Of a stretch of 64,000 nt of DNA, positions 23,501 through 34,277 are shown in pieces. Every line of letters starts with the position of its first letter. The first letter of the stretch is position 1. Below the pieces are notes generated by a model. The model was not told the origin of the DNA. It was given only the letters and a program-made list of their open reading frames with translations, and searched no databases. The DNA comes from Paragordius varius (lineage: Eukaryota > Nematomorpha): positions 9,052,001-9,116,000 of the forward strand of contig OZ176050.1 of the NCBI GenBank assembly GCA_964247055.1. Direction: 5' to 3'. The position numbers and the translations under genes are program-made.

Positions 23501-26237
23501 ATTAGCATATACTTCATTTTCCCTAAAGCATGTAACTGGGTTCGTAGAAAGGGTTTCGCATCATCAGTGTCCATTTCTTTGCCCATTATTTGTCCTATTG
23601 TCGTCCTTTGATAGAAACAATTTATTTTTTATATAAAATAGTACTTTAAATATGATATTTCTTATTTTAAAATTAAAAATAATTTTCATATCGTTGCATC
23701 TTTTCTCGATTATCAAATCTATTTGAATTATACTCATAAAAATGTATACTATCGACCTATCTGTTTGCAAATTTAAGTTTCATTAATACAAAATTTAAAT
23801 TAAAAATTCTAAACCACTGACTAATAAATTTCACTTTTAGATCGTGAATCACCAAAACGTGAACAATTTTTCGGCTTCTAAAGCTGGTGGTTTTCAAACG
23901 AAAAATTGCACGCATTTGGTTTTAATGTGTAAAAATTTACAATTTTTATTAGCAAATACCATATTTTTAAGCCAAAATTTAACAGACTCTGAATTAAACG
24001 GCTTAAGTAAATGTTGATTAATTGAATATGGAAAAACATAGTAATATTTTAAAAATTACATTTTTGGCCGTTATTTAATAAAAAGCTGCGCCTAATATCA
24101 CGAATTCATAACCATAATAAAAATTACCCAATTTATCTATATATAAGTGAAATATAAAGAAAGATTGAAAAAAATAATAATAAAATATATTATACTTGAA
24201 TCCCATGTAATAAAAAGATAGCATAACCCATAAAATAATCAACAAAAGAAACTCCACTGGCAAGGAGTATACAATCCAATCCAAAAATTTAATACTTCCC
24301 TCTTCGCCAAAAATTCTATTTAATTTTTCATATATATAAAAGGATAAATTTAAATCAATTTTGTGTTGAGTCCTGAATTAACAAAATTATATAACAAACT
24401 AATATATATATAAATTAGTTTTATAGGTAGATAATACTCTGTCAATCTTTTGTTCAGAATTATATTTGTCCCTGATCCGATAGAAGTAGCCGTACCACCG
24501 AGGTTAGAGGCGTAAGCAATTCCAATAAATAAAAAGCATTTGATGCGAAACAACTGATGACCAGCAAAACTATGTTTTTCTCTAAGAAATATTATTTGAA
24601 ATATATTTCGATATTAGTTCAATTGGCTGAAACAAATTTCATCAGCCATGTAAAATTACTAGCTGACACATTCTTCAGAAAAAAATAATTAATACGAAAT
24701 GGTGAAAATAATTGGACTGGTAAAAAATATACAAATTTTTTAAAATTAATAAAAAAATCATTTTTTTAAGTCCTGTATCTAAAAATATAAAAATTAAATA
24801 TGGTCTAATAAATCCTAGCTTGAGGGCTTATTTAACCTTAAAATTATTTCCTATTTATAAATATTTATTTTAATAGATATATTTACACTCGGGTTTATTT
24901 AAATATTTTATGCAATAAAGGGTACCTGTGATCGCTTTCAAAATTTACTATACATTACTTTTAACCATATGTTAAAACGAATGTCTTAAGACCGATATTT
25001 CCTTATATAGATATATCTCGATAATACCTTAAATTCTATTGATTACATATGCTAGTAATGATTAGGGAATGTATAACAAATAATAACTTGATGTATTGTT
25101 TGTATCGTTCAGACTCAGTTGCTCCAGATTCTATTATTAAAAGATTTTTAAAGACAATCGTTATAAACTTTTTCTTTCAGATGATCTCAATAATACAAAA
25201 AATGGAAAAATACAGGATTTCCATGTCTTAAAGATCAGATATGTTTTTATTATCCTTAAGTGAAAAATAGTTTACTAATTTGTTTTGTCAGGCACTTATG
25301 CAATTTTTCGAAAGTACAAACCAGAAAATATAATAACTTCCTTTACCAAACCACGATTTCTAACCGCAGTATATATCATTTACACCTCAAATTCACCCTT
25401 AAACAATTCGAATCACCCTAAAATAAATTATGCGTTTTTAATATTAAAAATTCCTCTATTATTTTATATTTTCAAAAAATGAAATTTCGCTTTAACATAA
25501 TATCGAAAAAATAATAGACATTGCCATAAAAAAACAATACATATTAATAAGAGTTATATTACTCTGAAAACATAATTTATTTTTAGGGTGAATTTGAATT
25601 GTTCAAGGGTGTTGATTTGTTTGAGGATGCATTTTGGGTGTAAATGGTATATTAGATTTCAAAAATCATTGTTTTTTTGGGCCTTGTATATAGGATCAAA
25701 CAAAAAATATTGTACTGCCCTTATTTATGCCTTAAAAGTACAAGTATTTTCAGAGTTATTTTTGGTCGTGTGATATCGCTATGGTTTCACACATTTTTAA
25801 GGACCTTAATATGGATATCTTACGTAATTAACACATTGTTTAAAAGTCCTAACCTTTGAACATAATTTTTTCGACTAAATTATTTAAAACCCTATAAGGT
25901 TATTAAGCTTTAAAATGGTCCAATTTTATTTACGAGCTTATTCATAACTCTCACTGCTTTTTAAAAAATAAAAAATTATCATTGTTCATAAATTTTTGGA
26001 TGTAAAATAAATTTATCTCAAAATTGTACCATTTAAGTCGACCGATATGGATGGAGATGCTTTATTGGGATTTTCAACGATGGCTTTCAAACCGAGTTTT
26101 TCATATATTTTCTTATATTCATTCATTAAACGCAGTCCTATTGGCATCATGAGAGCAGCCGACGCAGCATCATTGACCCACATAGATATTAAAAACGTCA
26201 TTATCATTAGGCCCAAACCTAACCTTTGTGATAATCA

Positions 26238-26294
<57 letters not shown>

Positions 26295-28616
26295 ATAAAA
26301 AAATCATACATATTATCCTACACCCTGTGTCTTATTAAATATGTCAACTACTAAATAAGTCGAATTTTAACATAAACAATATAAATTTATAAAATGTCCA
26401 TGGATAGCACAATAATTTGAATATTTTATAAACTAAATAAGATATATAAATTAATTAAAATTAAATTTTAAAAATTGAAGCATAATATTAACACAAAATG
26501 TTCTGTAATTATGGGTTGATATTAATTTGGTTTAAAAGTGACAAGCCTATTTATTATAATTAAGGCACCTCTCTAAAATGCTTAAATTTCTGAGAAAAAC
26601 TTACTTCTTTTTGCATTTGTATTTGAATTCTTTTAAAAATATTCCTTTGCTTTTAAATAGTGATGATTTTAATTTTTATTTTTCTCATAGATGCTAATGA
26701 AAATAAAATATAAAATAAAAATTATTATATAATTAACACTCTACTATATTTATACATAATTGGTTTGGAACCCATGAAGAGCAATAATTTAAGAGCTATC
26801 CTATCTTGCATCTCGATATATTCCATAGCAGCTGCTATTACCATTGAAGAAAAATACAGTGTCATAGGATCCTATATAAAATCAATTTATAATGGTTTTA
26901 GAACTAAAAATCTTCCTATCAAAATATTGGTCAAAGGGTTGGTTTTCTTATATGAGCCTAATTTAATTTGATTATTTGTTTATGCAGGAGTTTAAAAACG
27001 CATTTTTCTATAATGTAAATAATTCATTTGAAATTTATTGGTTTAAACGAAACATACAATAAATGTCAAATATCCACAGACCCCCTGCAAAAAAGCAAAA
27101 AAGGACAGAATTATACGTATAAAATATCCAAATCCAGCTGTAGATGCTTGTAGGTGCTTCTCTTTATTAAGTAGGAACTAGAATCTGGGTATTTCCACTG
27201 CAAGATTTAATCTTAGAGTCTTTCCTGCCATAAACATGCCCCAAACATGAAAAACATGAATATTTTAAAGGGGCCCAAAAATATTTTGATTTGGTGTTAG
27301 CTGGAAATAAAACCGTAAATATTGGAAAAGTATTCTTAAAAAATATGGATTCCAGAGGCAACAATGATTTGAAACCGGAGCTAAAAAGGGTTATGGTTTT
27401 TAATTTATTTAATATAAATATGGCACATTGGTAATTATTCAAATTTGCTCCTATATTTTAGGGTTTGGTAACAACTATGGAGTCGTATATGGAACATTTG
27501 TGGGGAATGGACCCTAGGGGTTTTTTTTAATTAAATGTACACAAATTGAAATGGGGCAAATTATACTTTGCGAAAAAGCACTCTTATAAAATTAAATCTC
27601 ACTTTAATTCAACAAGCATTCGCTTTATATAAATATTGTAAAATTTGGAATAATACAGAGAATATGGTAAAAACATAAAGGCAAATATTTTTTTCAAAAG
27701 ACCATTAATCATACTTTTTTAACCTTGGCTTTTCCTATATAAATGTTTAATTACATCGAACAATATATAATTGATTTACCAATTTCCTGATACTTTGCAA
27801 GATAAAACAATAACTTATATTTAAAGAAATCAAGTGGGAAAAAGTATAGCGGTCTTTTGAAAATTAATATTTGTCCTTATGTTTTTTCTGTTTAATTTCA
27901 ATACTGTAATAATATTATTAGCATGTTTTAGTTGTAAAAATTTAGTTTACCTTAAAATAATATTTGGAGACATCATCGCTGCTCATGACAGAAAAGAGGG
28001 GAAAAAATGCAAGTGGTATCAATGATGCGATCGATAAAGGCAAACTTTGTATCAGTAGCAGACCAACCATTATTATTGTGATGTATAGACATTTGAGATC
28101 CTAAATAGATTTCATAAATTATACCATTTACACCTCATATTGACCCTTGAACATTTTGAATTTACCCTTGAACACTTCAAATTCACCCTGGAATATTTTA
28201 TATTCACCCATGAACATTTCATAGTTTAAAATATCTAAAAATATAGGTAACGATTGATATCCAAAAATACAAATTATTTTTAGGGTGAATTGTTCAAGGG
28301 TGAATTTAAAATGTTCAAGGAAGAATTTAAGTATTAAAGGGTGAATTTGAAATGTTCATGGAGGGATTTGAGGTGTAAATCTGCTATAATTTGAGCGATT
28401 GCATAATTTAGATTATTTATTAGGATGATTATTGTATATAACCTTTCCGGGATGCGTTAATCCACAAAACAGAAAAAACATCAAAAAAATTGCTATTGCA
28501 CCAAAAAAGCTTGCATTTCTCCAATAATATTTGCATAAATGTTTGACAAATTTAAAATTGATGCTCCCTATACACTTCAAATTGGTTAATTTGATTTTGT
28601 ACATGTGTAATATCAC
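20554..28616 (-). CDS. SLC13: SLC13-family sodium-coupled carboxylate/sulfate transporter, 13 exons, 577 aa
   Basis: SLC13 carriers import di/tricarboxylates or sulfate with sodium across the plasma membrane. Exons in order of translation: 28616-28443, 28100-27951, 26871-26757, 26218-26030, 24579-24438, 24315-24196, 23605-23513, 23288-23200, 22250-22170, 22079-21973, 21449-21288, 21208-21071, 20727-20554. Phases agree; the donor of 23288-23200 (GTCTAT) was chosen because it fits the next exon's phase. Family landmarks are FLISMWVNDAASAALMMPI (first sodium-site hairpin), NLGGTATSIGSGTNI, ILTELLNNVATASILIPI (second hairpin), and the C-terminus NEFPEWANVTNLT, close to the mammalian FPDWANVT. Several key positions differ from vertebrate members, so the substrate is open. 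Length matches the family (about 570 aa). Introns hold MITEs and a TA microsatellite. Confidence 0.92.
21635..21824. mobile_element. Palindromic MITE, family 2, copy in an SLC13 intron
   Basis: The core hairpin is AACAAGAGCTCTATGGTAAT paired with TTATCATAGAGCTGTTTTTT. The right end is GATACATCACTG followed by TA. The left terminus has diverged. It is the same family as 49682-49907 and 57545-57766. Confidence 0.7.
22552..22919. mobile_element. Small inverted-repeat element (MITE), family 1, longest copy
   Basis: It starts CCATTTACAGTTC and ends GAACTGTAAATGG with TA flanks. Four copies of AATTCACCCTTGAACAATTC (with variants) sit at the left and four reversed copies at the right, making a stem of about 95 bases. 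It lies in an SLC13 intron. Confidence 0.8.
25377..25647. mobile_element. Small inverted-repeat element (MITE), family 1, in an SLC13 intron
   Basis: The ends are CATTTACACCTCAAATTCAC and GGGTGTAAATGG. Subterminal CACCCTTAAACAATTC at the left is mirrored by GAATTGTTCAAGGGTG at the right. It is more diverged than the 22552-22919 copy. Confidence 0.7.
26245..26290. repeat. (TA)n microsatellite
   Basis: About 45 bases of uninterrupted TA dinucleotides lie in an SLC13 intron, just upstream (in gene sense) of the exon at 26218-26030. Shorter TA runs occur near 19949-19972, 33723-33752 and 60457-60475. Confidence 0.9.
27660..27890. mobile_element. Foldback MITE in SLC13 intron 2
   Basis: The left arm has AACATAAAGGCAAATATTTT and TTCAAAAGACCATTAAT; the right arm has GCGGTCTTTTGAAAATTAAT and TTGTCCTTATGTTTT, imperfect reverse complements. 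No copy of this family was noticed elsewhere in the window. Confidence 0.6.
28124..28383. mobile_element. Small inverted-repeat element (MITE), family 1, in SLC13 intron 1
   Basis: It starts CCATTTACACCTCATATTGA with three or four subterminal CCCTTGAACATTT-type motifs. These are mirrored at the right by GTTCAAGG and GGTGTAAAT. The right tip has mutated away from the consensus. Confidence 0.65.
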
Positions 28617-29299
28617 TTGATTCTAGAAGCAATACATGCTTATATAACAATTTATAAACATGAGACATATATATACTTGAACATTATATAAACATATATA
28701 ACTTAATTGGATACATTTCAGTTATAGTACAATTTCTGATGATATAACTTATTTGGAACGTGGCTTTATTGCTTCTTGTTTTGGCAAAAAATGTTTATAT
28801 TTCATGCATATGATTATGTAGAAGGTTAGTGTTGACAATGTATAACGATTTTGAAAAATTTAGGTCAACTGCCTGCCCTCACATAATTAAGACAAATTTC
28901 TAAGTTATGATTAGTAGCTCTTAAAAAGCTCGTCTTTTTGTTTTATTATGTGGGGAGTTTAAAGCCCGAGTTATATATTTGAAATGCTATTATTTCCTTC
29001 CGAAAGTTAAATAAAAATTTGATTCCTGAGATTTGAGCGGAAGCTGTTGAAAACTAACCTTAAAATTATGCATTATAGTTTAAGCCAATTAAAATTATTA
29101 ATACCAGTCTAAGTTTATTAGTATCCATCGCTTTTTGTGAAAAATTATATTAGTAATCGGGTCAAAATCATGATCAAGAAAATATTCGTCAAAATTGCGC
29201 TTATTTCAAATCTATAACAATATAAAAACCATTTATTATAATAATATGAATACAACATACAAATATATAATTTATTTAAAATAATATTACAGGATACAT
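28617..29299. other. Spacer between SLC13 and the SOBP-like exon
   Basis: About 680 AT-rich bases hold no exon or repeat I can support. It should contain the SLC13 promoter and the 3' end of the SOBP-like transcript, both on the minus strand. Confidence 0.5.
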
Positions 29300-30024
29300 T
29301 TAGCTTGTAACACACATTTTACAATGTAGACAAAATCTGTTAACACCATTTTTTCCCGTCTTTGTTATGTAATCGACAAAGTTATAAAATGCATTAAAAT
29401 TATGCGTGGTTTCGTTATAATACACAATTTTTTCCATCAAATCCATGTAATTACTGTGTTTGGAAGAGGACATCAATGTTGTTTTATTGTGTTTTTGATA
29501 CTTTCTCAATTTTCTAACCAATGAATTTTGCGATTTTTGCTGTTTTTTATAGGGTAATCTAGCTTTTCGGGATTCCTTTGCGCACCTATTTTTTTCAATA
29601 TTCGCTGGCTTGCCAACTGATTTTATAATAGATCCTCTGATGATGGTAGGACATGGTACTTCGGTTGAATTCCTATCTTTTGATTTATCATTATGTAATT
29701 CTTCTTTTTGATCGCATACGGTAATTGGTGAAGATATTGTTATGGGATCTGGGAATGTAGAAAGCAATGCTTTTAATCTCATCTTTGGAGGGAATTTGGA
29801 TATATCATTTTTGTGGTACTGCCGTTTCATGCTTAGGATGGATTCATTGCAGTTTGATATTAGAAATGAATTCATTGGCGTTTCTTTTTTGATACGGTTC
29901 TTAAATGCGTGGCGACGATAGTGCGTAAAACAATTTTCATTGCAAAAATTGTCAAAACCATTTGTCTTACCATCCGTTTTCCCGTTATTCTGGGTATTTT
30001 TGATATGGCTACACCACAGACAAA
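29300..30024 (-). CDS. SOBP: SOBP-like zinc-finger protein, terminal exon (partial gene)
   Basis: Read on -, the exon opens with CLWCSHIKN and continues to DNFCNENCFTHYRRHAFKNR. This follows the FCS-type zinc finger of sine-oculis-binding protein, in which CxWC is followed by FCSExCFTxxRRxxFK. A roughly 190-residue Ser/Lys/Asn-rich tail follows, ending FCLHCKMCVTS. SOBP is a nuclear cofactor of SIX-type factors; function here is inferred. I placed the 5' border at an acceptor (CGAACATAG) just before the finger, with phase 1. The open frame continues upstream to about 30085, so an earlier border is possible. No upstream exon was found within the next 4 kb, so the gene may have a long intron or be a remnant. 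Confidence 0.65.
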
Positions 30025-31035
30025 CTATGTTCGATAAATAAAATTTCAGATACTTTAATGGTACGAAAATTTTAAAGAGCGATTTAAAAATTAATTAATA
30101 CCTGATTCCATATATTAAGAGGTTTTTGGATTTAAACGAAATATACAGGAATATGTTAAACCAAAGTATCATATATCATTCTAGGAAATTGAGGCGCTTA
30201 GATATAGTAATTTATATTGGTATTTTCAATCACTAATATAAAACTATAAACTGAAGTAAATAGTAATAATTATGATCAGGCACAATAACAGACTTCAGTC
30301 AGTTTTGTCTTTTCTATATATTGCAATTTTTTATAAAATTGATTAACTGATATAGTGTTGTAGACAAAGATAGCTGATATTCAAATTTACAAAATTTTAA
30401 AATAATATTCTTAGATTTAATAAATAATTTATGAAAAAAACTAAACGGTAATGAATATCTTTTTAATGTGGGATTTTTAATGTCGAATATTTTATTGTTT
30501 ACATATGCAAGGAAAATGGAAAATTATTATTTCTCTTATAACTTTTACAAAAGTATTAAATATCAAATCTCTATGGAATCAGATTACAACGAAAAATATT
30601 GAAACATGGTTTCAATATTCTAAGAGACACATTTAATGTTCCGCTTTCACATCGTAAAAAGGCATATTATGAAAATTGAGATTTCACAATCACTAATTAA
30701 AATATTATTATGTTACCCGAATAGGGTTCATTTTTTGAAGAAATCATGGGTAAAATCGATCATTCTCGGTCTGACCTTAGGTCACAACCATGGTGGTTGA
30801 CCACTTTTTTTAGAAACATATGTGTAAATAATTTAATATAACTACTCATTTTATCGATAAATAAGTCATAAAAAAATATTTGATATTATCATGTATTTAT
30901 TCAATGTTTCCTAGATATTGATTATATGGGGGTAAATTTGTTGTTTGGACGATTTTTTCTTGAAGCATAGCCCTTTATTTAAATTTTGACACTATAAATG
31001 AATAATTGAAGCATTTTTTGAAATGTTTTACTATA
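30025..31035. other. AT-rich DNA, no gene seen
   Basis: If the SOBP-like gene is complete, this is part of its last intron. GGTCTGACC with AACCATGGTGGTTGACCAC near 30770-30810 is a short palindromic patch that loosely recalls GGTCAGACCATGGTTATGAC in the Harbinger insert at 5125-5355. It is too short to call. Confidence 0.4.
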
Positions 31036-31389
31036 CTATATAACATAAGAATAATAATGTCTGCCTCTCAATCTCAAACTTGTTGTATCGATGTCCTTTT
31101 GGAGATTGTATTTAATTATTATACTTTTTCCTTGTAGATGAATATATATTGGCCTGGTTTTGCCTCGGAGCTTAAAACTTGATGAACAATATTTATGAGA
31201 ATCGATTTCAATAAAATGTAATAATTTACTTATTTTTGAGTTATTTTCCACATCAAAGCTATCTCTTATATTTAACCAATCAATATACTTGTGTGATATT
31301 TTAGGGACAATTTTCAAACAAAATATTTTTATAAAAAGGTAATTTAAAAACATCCTTACCTTGATAATTACCGCCATATATTTATACAA
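31036..31389 (-). pseudogene. Degenerate ubiquitin-like open frame
   Basis: The 117-codon frame ends with KYNLQKDIDTTSLRLRGRHY. This parallels the ubiquitin C-terminus [20 protein letters not shown] at matching spacing. Upstream, KLLHFIEIDSHKYCSSSFKL sits where ubiquitin has [20 protein letters not shown], and KLRGKTRPIYIHLQGKS where it has [20 protein letters not shown]. The methionine-1 region is not recognisable, and the LRLRGG tail reads LRLRGR and runs on 7 residues to a stop. I read it as an old ubiquitin pseudogene copy that happens to keep an open frame. A highly divergent ubiquitin-like gene is possible, and so is chance similarity. Confidence 0.4.
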
Positions 31390-31499
31390 ATTATTGTAAA
31401 ATAGCTAAAAAATCTGGCAAAACAGCAAATTTTGATAATATTAATTAGATGCACAACACAATCCGATTTGGGTTATTTTGAGTTTTTTTTTATTTTCAT

Positions 31500-33700
31500 G
31501 GTTACTTCGGCCGCATTACACTGGGCCTAAAGACGGGGGGTAAAAAATATCCTGAATAAATTTATATATTCTGATGCTTTTGTTTTGCGCCTTACCAATG
31601 ATAAAAGAAAGTTAGTACCTTTTTTGTGGTAGTTACTTAATATCAGAAAATGGCAAAACTGAAAGCATGCTTCATTCCAAAAAATATCAGTAAATCTATC
31701 ATAAAAGTAAAACAATATAATAAATTTTAATTCGATGTGGCCACCAAAAGTCTGAAATTTTCGGACATGTTGGGTATTTTTTTTAACCTAAACGCAAAAA
31801 TTCCGATATTGAGCAATAAAAATAATTAAGTGCTAAATTTTGATATCAATAAAAGTGGTTATGGATTCCTTTAAAATTTAATTTTTACAAATTGGTAAAG
31901 GGAGATTTAAGGTATTTTGAAGCATAGTGGCAACTGTAAAAAAAACACCTTAAGATTGTCTATACAATTCGATTGCGTTGAAAAGTTCTCTTCAAATTTT
32001 AAATCCGATTTATCGATAAACAAGTCTTTTCTAAGGTGATAGAAATATTTATCATCAAATTAAAAAAATTAATTTATATTTAGAGTGTTTTTACAAAATA
32101 TGTTAAAAGTCGCTTCACTAAAAGCTATAAATATTATTTTTAATCAAAATACACAATATTTCGGGAAAAAATTTTTGGATGTAGAATTAAATAATTAAAA
32201 ATTTATCGCCGAACATAGTTTTTTTGCGTTTAATTTAAGAAACCTGCCCATAGACGGGTCCGAAAACTTGCATTTGTCGGTGCCTATATCTAAATTTTAA
32301 ATTATAAAGAATTAATGATAAAGAATTTAGCTTTCATCATAAAAAATACTAGCAAAATTTACGTATGCCATTTTTAGATGTCTAGTTACCAAAAAAGTTG
32401 TAATAACTTTCTTATATCACTCGTAAGGCCCGAATCCTGATTCAGGATGTATTTTTGTCGGCACAGTATTATGAGATTTAACTCATTTAAGTACTCCTTG
32501 ATGCCGAGAAAGGTAAGCGGTGCATGTAAAGGAGGCCAGAGAAGAACAAGGTGGATGGAAGAATATTCTAAAAGAAACCAATTCATCTTTTGCAAAGCTT
32601 ATTATAAATATAGTAATTTATGAAATTTTGTTTACAATATTGAATAAGTTGACTTTGGCTGTAGCACCATATCCATCCCGAATAAATATTAAAATCTAGA
32701 CTTTTTTAATAAATATTTTAGTAAAACGTTTAATTATAACAACATCTATTTTTATGTAACATAGTGTCCACAAAAATATATATCCCGATAAAATATACAT
32801 ATTCTGATGGGAAAATGTATCAGGCTTATTATAGTGCATTTGGTTTCTTAGGAGTACTTTTTTGGCAACTGCTCCATACAAAAAATGGCAAAATTTGTGA
32901 CATTCTGTCAGCAAAAAATTTTTTGGAAGCTAAATGCTTTATTCCAAAATTTAAAACTATAAATCTTATACACTATGTATCAAAAACAAAATAATATTTT
33001 TACAAATTTTAATTTTTAGATGTCCCGAAAATCCGTAATTGTTTCTGCCCTTAAAATATAGATATACTAAATTTTAGATCCAAAAAAGTTCCAAAAAATT
33101 GGATATTTGGCATAAACTTAATTTTATATCATATTTTTGTTGTAGCGTACTTCATACTCATTTGAGAAATGTTGGAAATGGCATAAAAACGCTTTACGAT
33201 GCTGAATATTTCTATCACATCCGAATTTTAAATTAAAAAATTGGTTAGTCCATAAATTTATATATAAATTGTTGTTTAAAAAATTTACCCAATTTTATAA
33301 GCAAACAAACTTTTAAATTAAAATTCCGAGGAATAAATGTTTAGCATCAAATTGTATAATAAATGTAAGCAAAACATCTATTTTTACGGTAATTCATGTC
33401 AAATTTATCATATTTTTTAAAGTTATATGTGCAATCTGAGCATTTTTACGCTTATTTTTAGAAAAATAAGAAAGTCAAAATATGTAATCCTTTCGCCTAT
33501 ATCAAATTAAAATTTTATAAAAATAATGATTTTCTATTTTTATTATTTTATGATTTAAGGGATATTTTCTAGAATAAAGCATTTAGCTTTTATAAAAAAA
33601 ATATATTTTACAAAATGTGCGATTATTTTCTGATACGGAGCAATTACCATAAAAATGTTAACTTTTATAAATCACTTGTGAGATTAAAATAAAGCACTGT
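31500..33700. repeat. Diverged direct repeats, spacing about 1.24 kb
   Basis: A module beginning near 31540 (ATATTCTGATG, then AAAATGGCAAAA, then GCATGCTTCATTCCAAAA) recurs near 32800 (ATATTCTGATG, AAAATGGCAAAA, AAATGCTTTATTCCAAAA). A sub-part (TTTAGCTTTCATCATAAAAA near 32327) recurs near 33583 and, in the TANC downstream spacer, near 63620. The short open frames here belong to this repeat, not to genes. Its class is unknown. Confidence 0.5.
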
Positions 33701-33719
33701 AATTAACCAACTTATTCCA

Positions 33720-33756
<37 letters not shown>

Positions 33757-34277
33757 TCAGGATATTTACCCCCCAATTTGAGACGCATTGCAATCAATTA
33801 CAATTCAAAGTTCTGGGATAATATTTTTGGCCTTTAAGTATATTATGGTTATAACCACTGTTCTACAATAAAACTCAGGCATCAATGACCAAAAACGATA
33901 TAATATTAAAATTTTAATTATTTTATCGTAAACATTTTGAGGTAGTTTATTTATTTTGGTAGACACTTTAGCATTGATTAAAATTAAAAACGATATATAA
34001 TCATATAAAGTTTTATATAGTTTTTAAATTTGAATAGGGACGACACCCAATAGTATCCGTCTAAAAATAAAAAGATAATTAATTGCTGCATACGATGATA
34101 TAAAAATAAAGAAGTTTCTAACTAATATACTTCATAAATTTATAAAAAAATATAAGCATTAGACTTTGTTTTAGAAATTTACAAATTATATATATTGTAT
34201 AGAACTAGTTTATAGATATAAATAAAAAAGATCAAGTAGGTTTAGACAATTTGCTGTTCCATCCGTTTGGTGTCAAT

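Noticed and set aside
27167-27442. Open frame in an SLC13 intron, and a coding-looking stretch on the opposite strand (DLVLAGNKTVNIGKVFLKN)
   Set aside because: Both lie in an intron and neither gave a convincing family match. The plus-strand stretch looks protein-like but is short and bounded by stops; at most a fossil fragment.
32386-32595. Possible LINE C-terminal fragment on + (GGQRRTRWMEEY, near 32530)
   Set aside because: RxRTRW-type endings occur in LINE proteins, but there is no reverse transcriptase or further homology around it.
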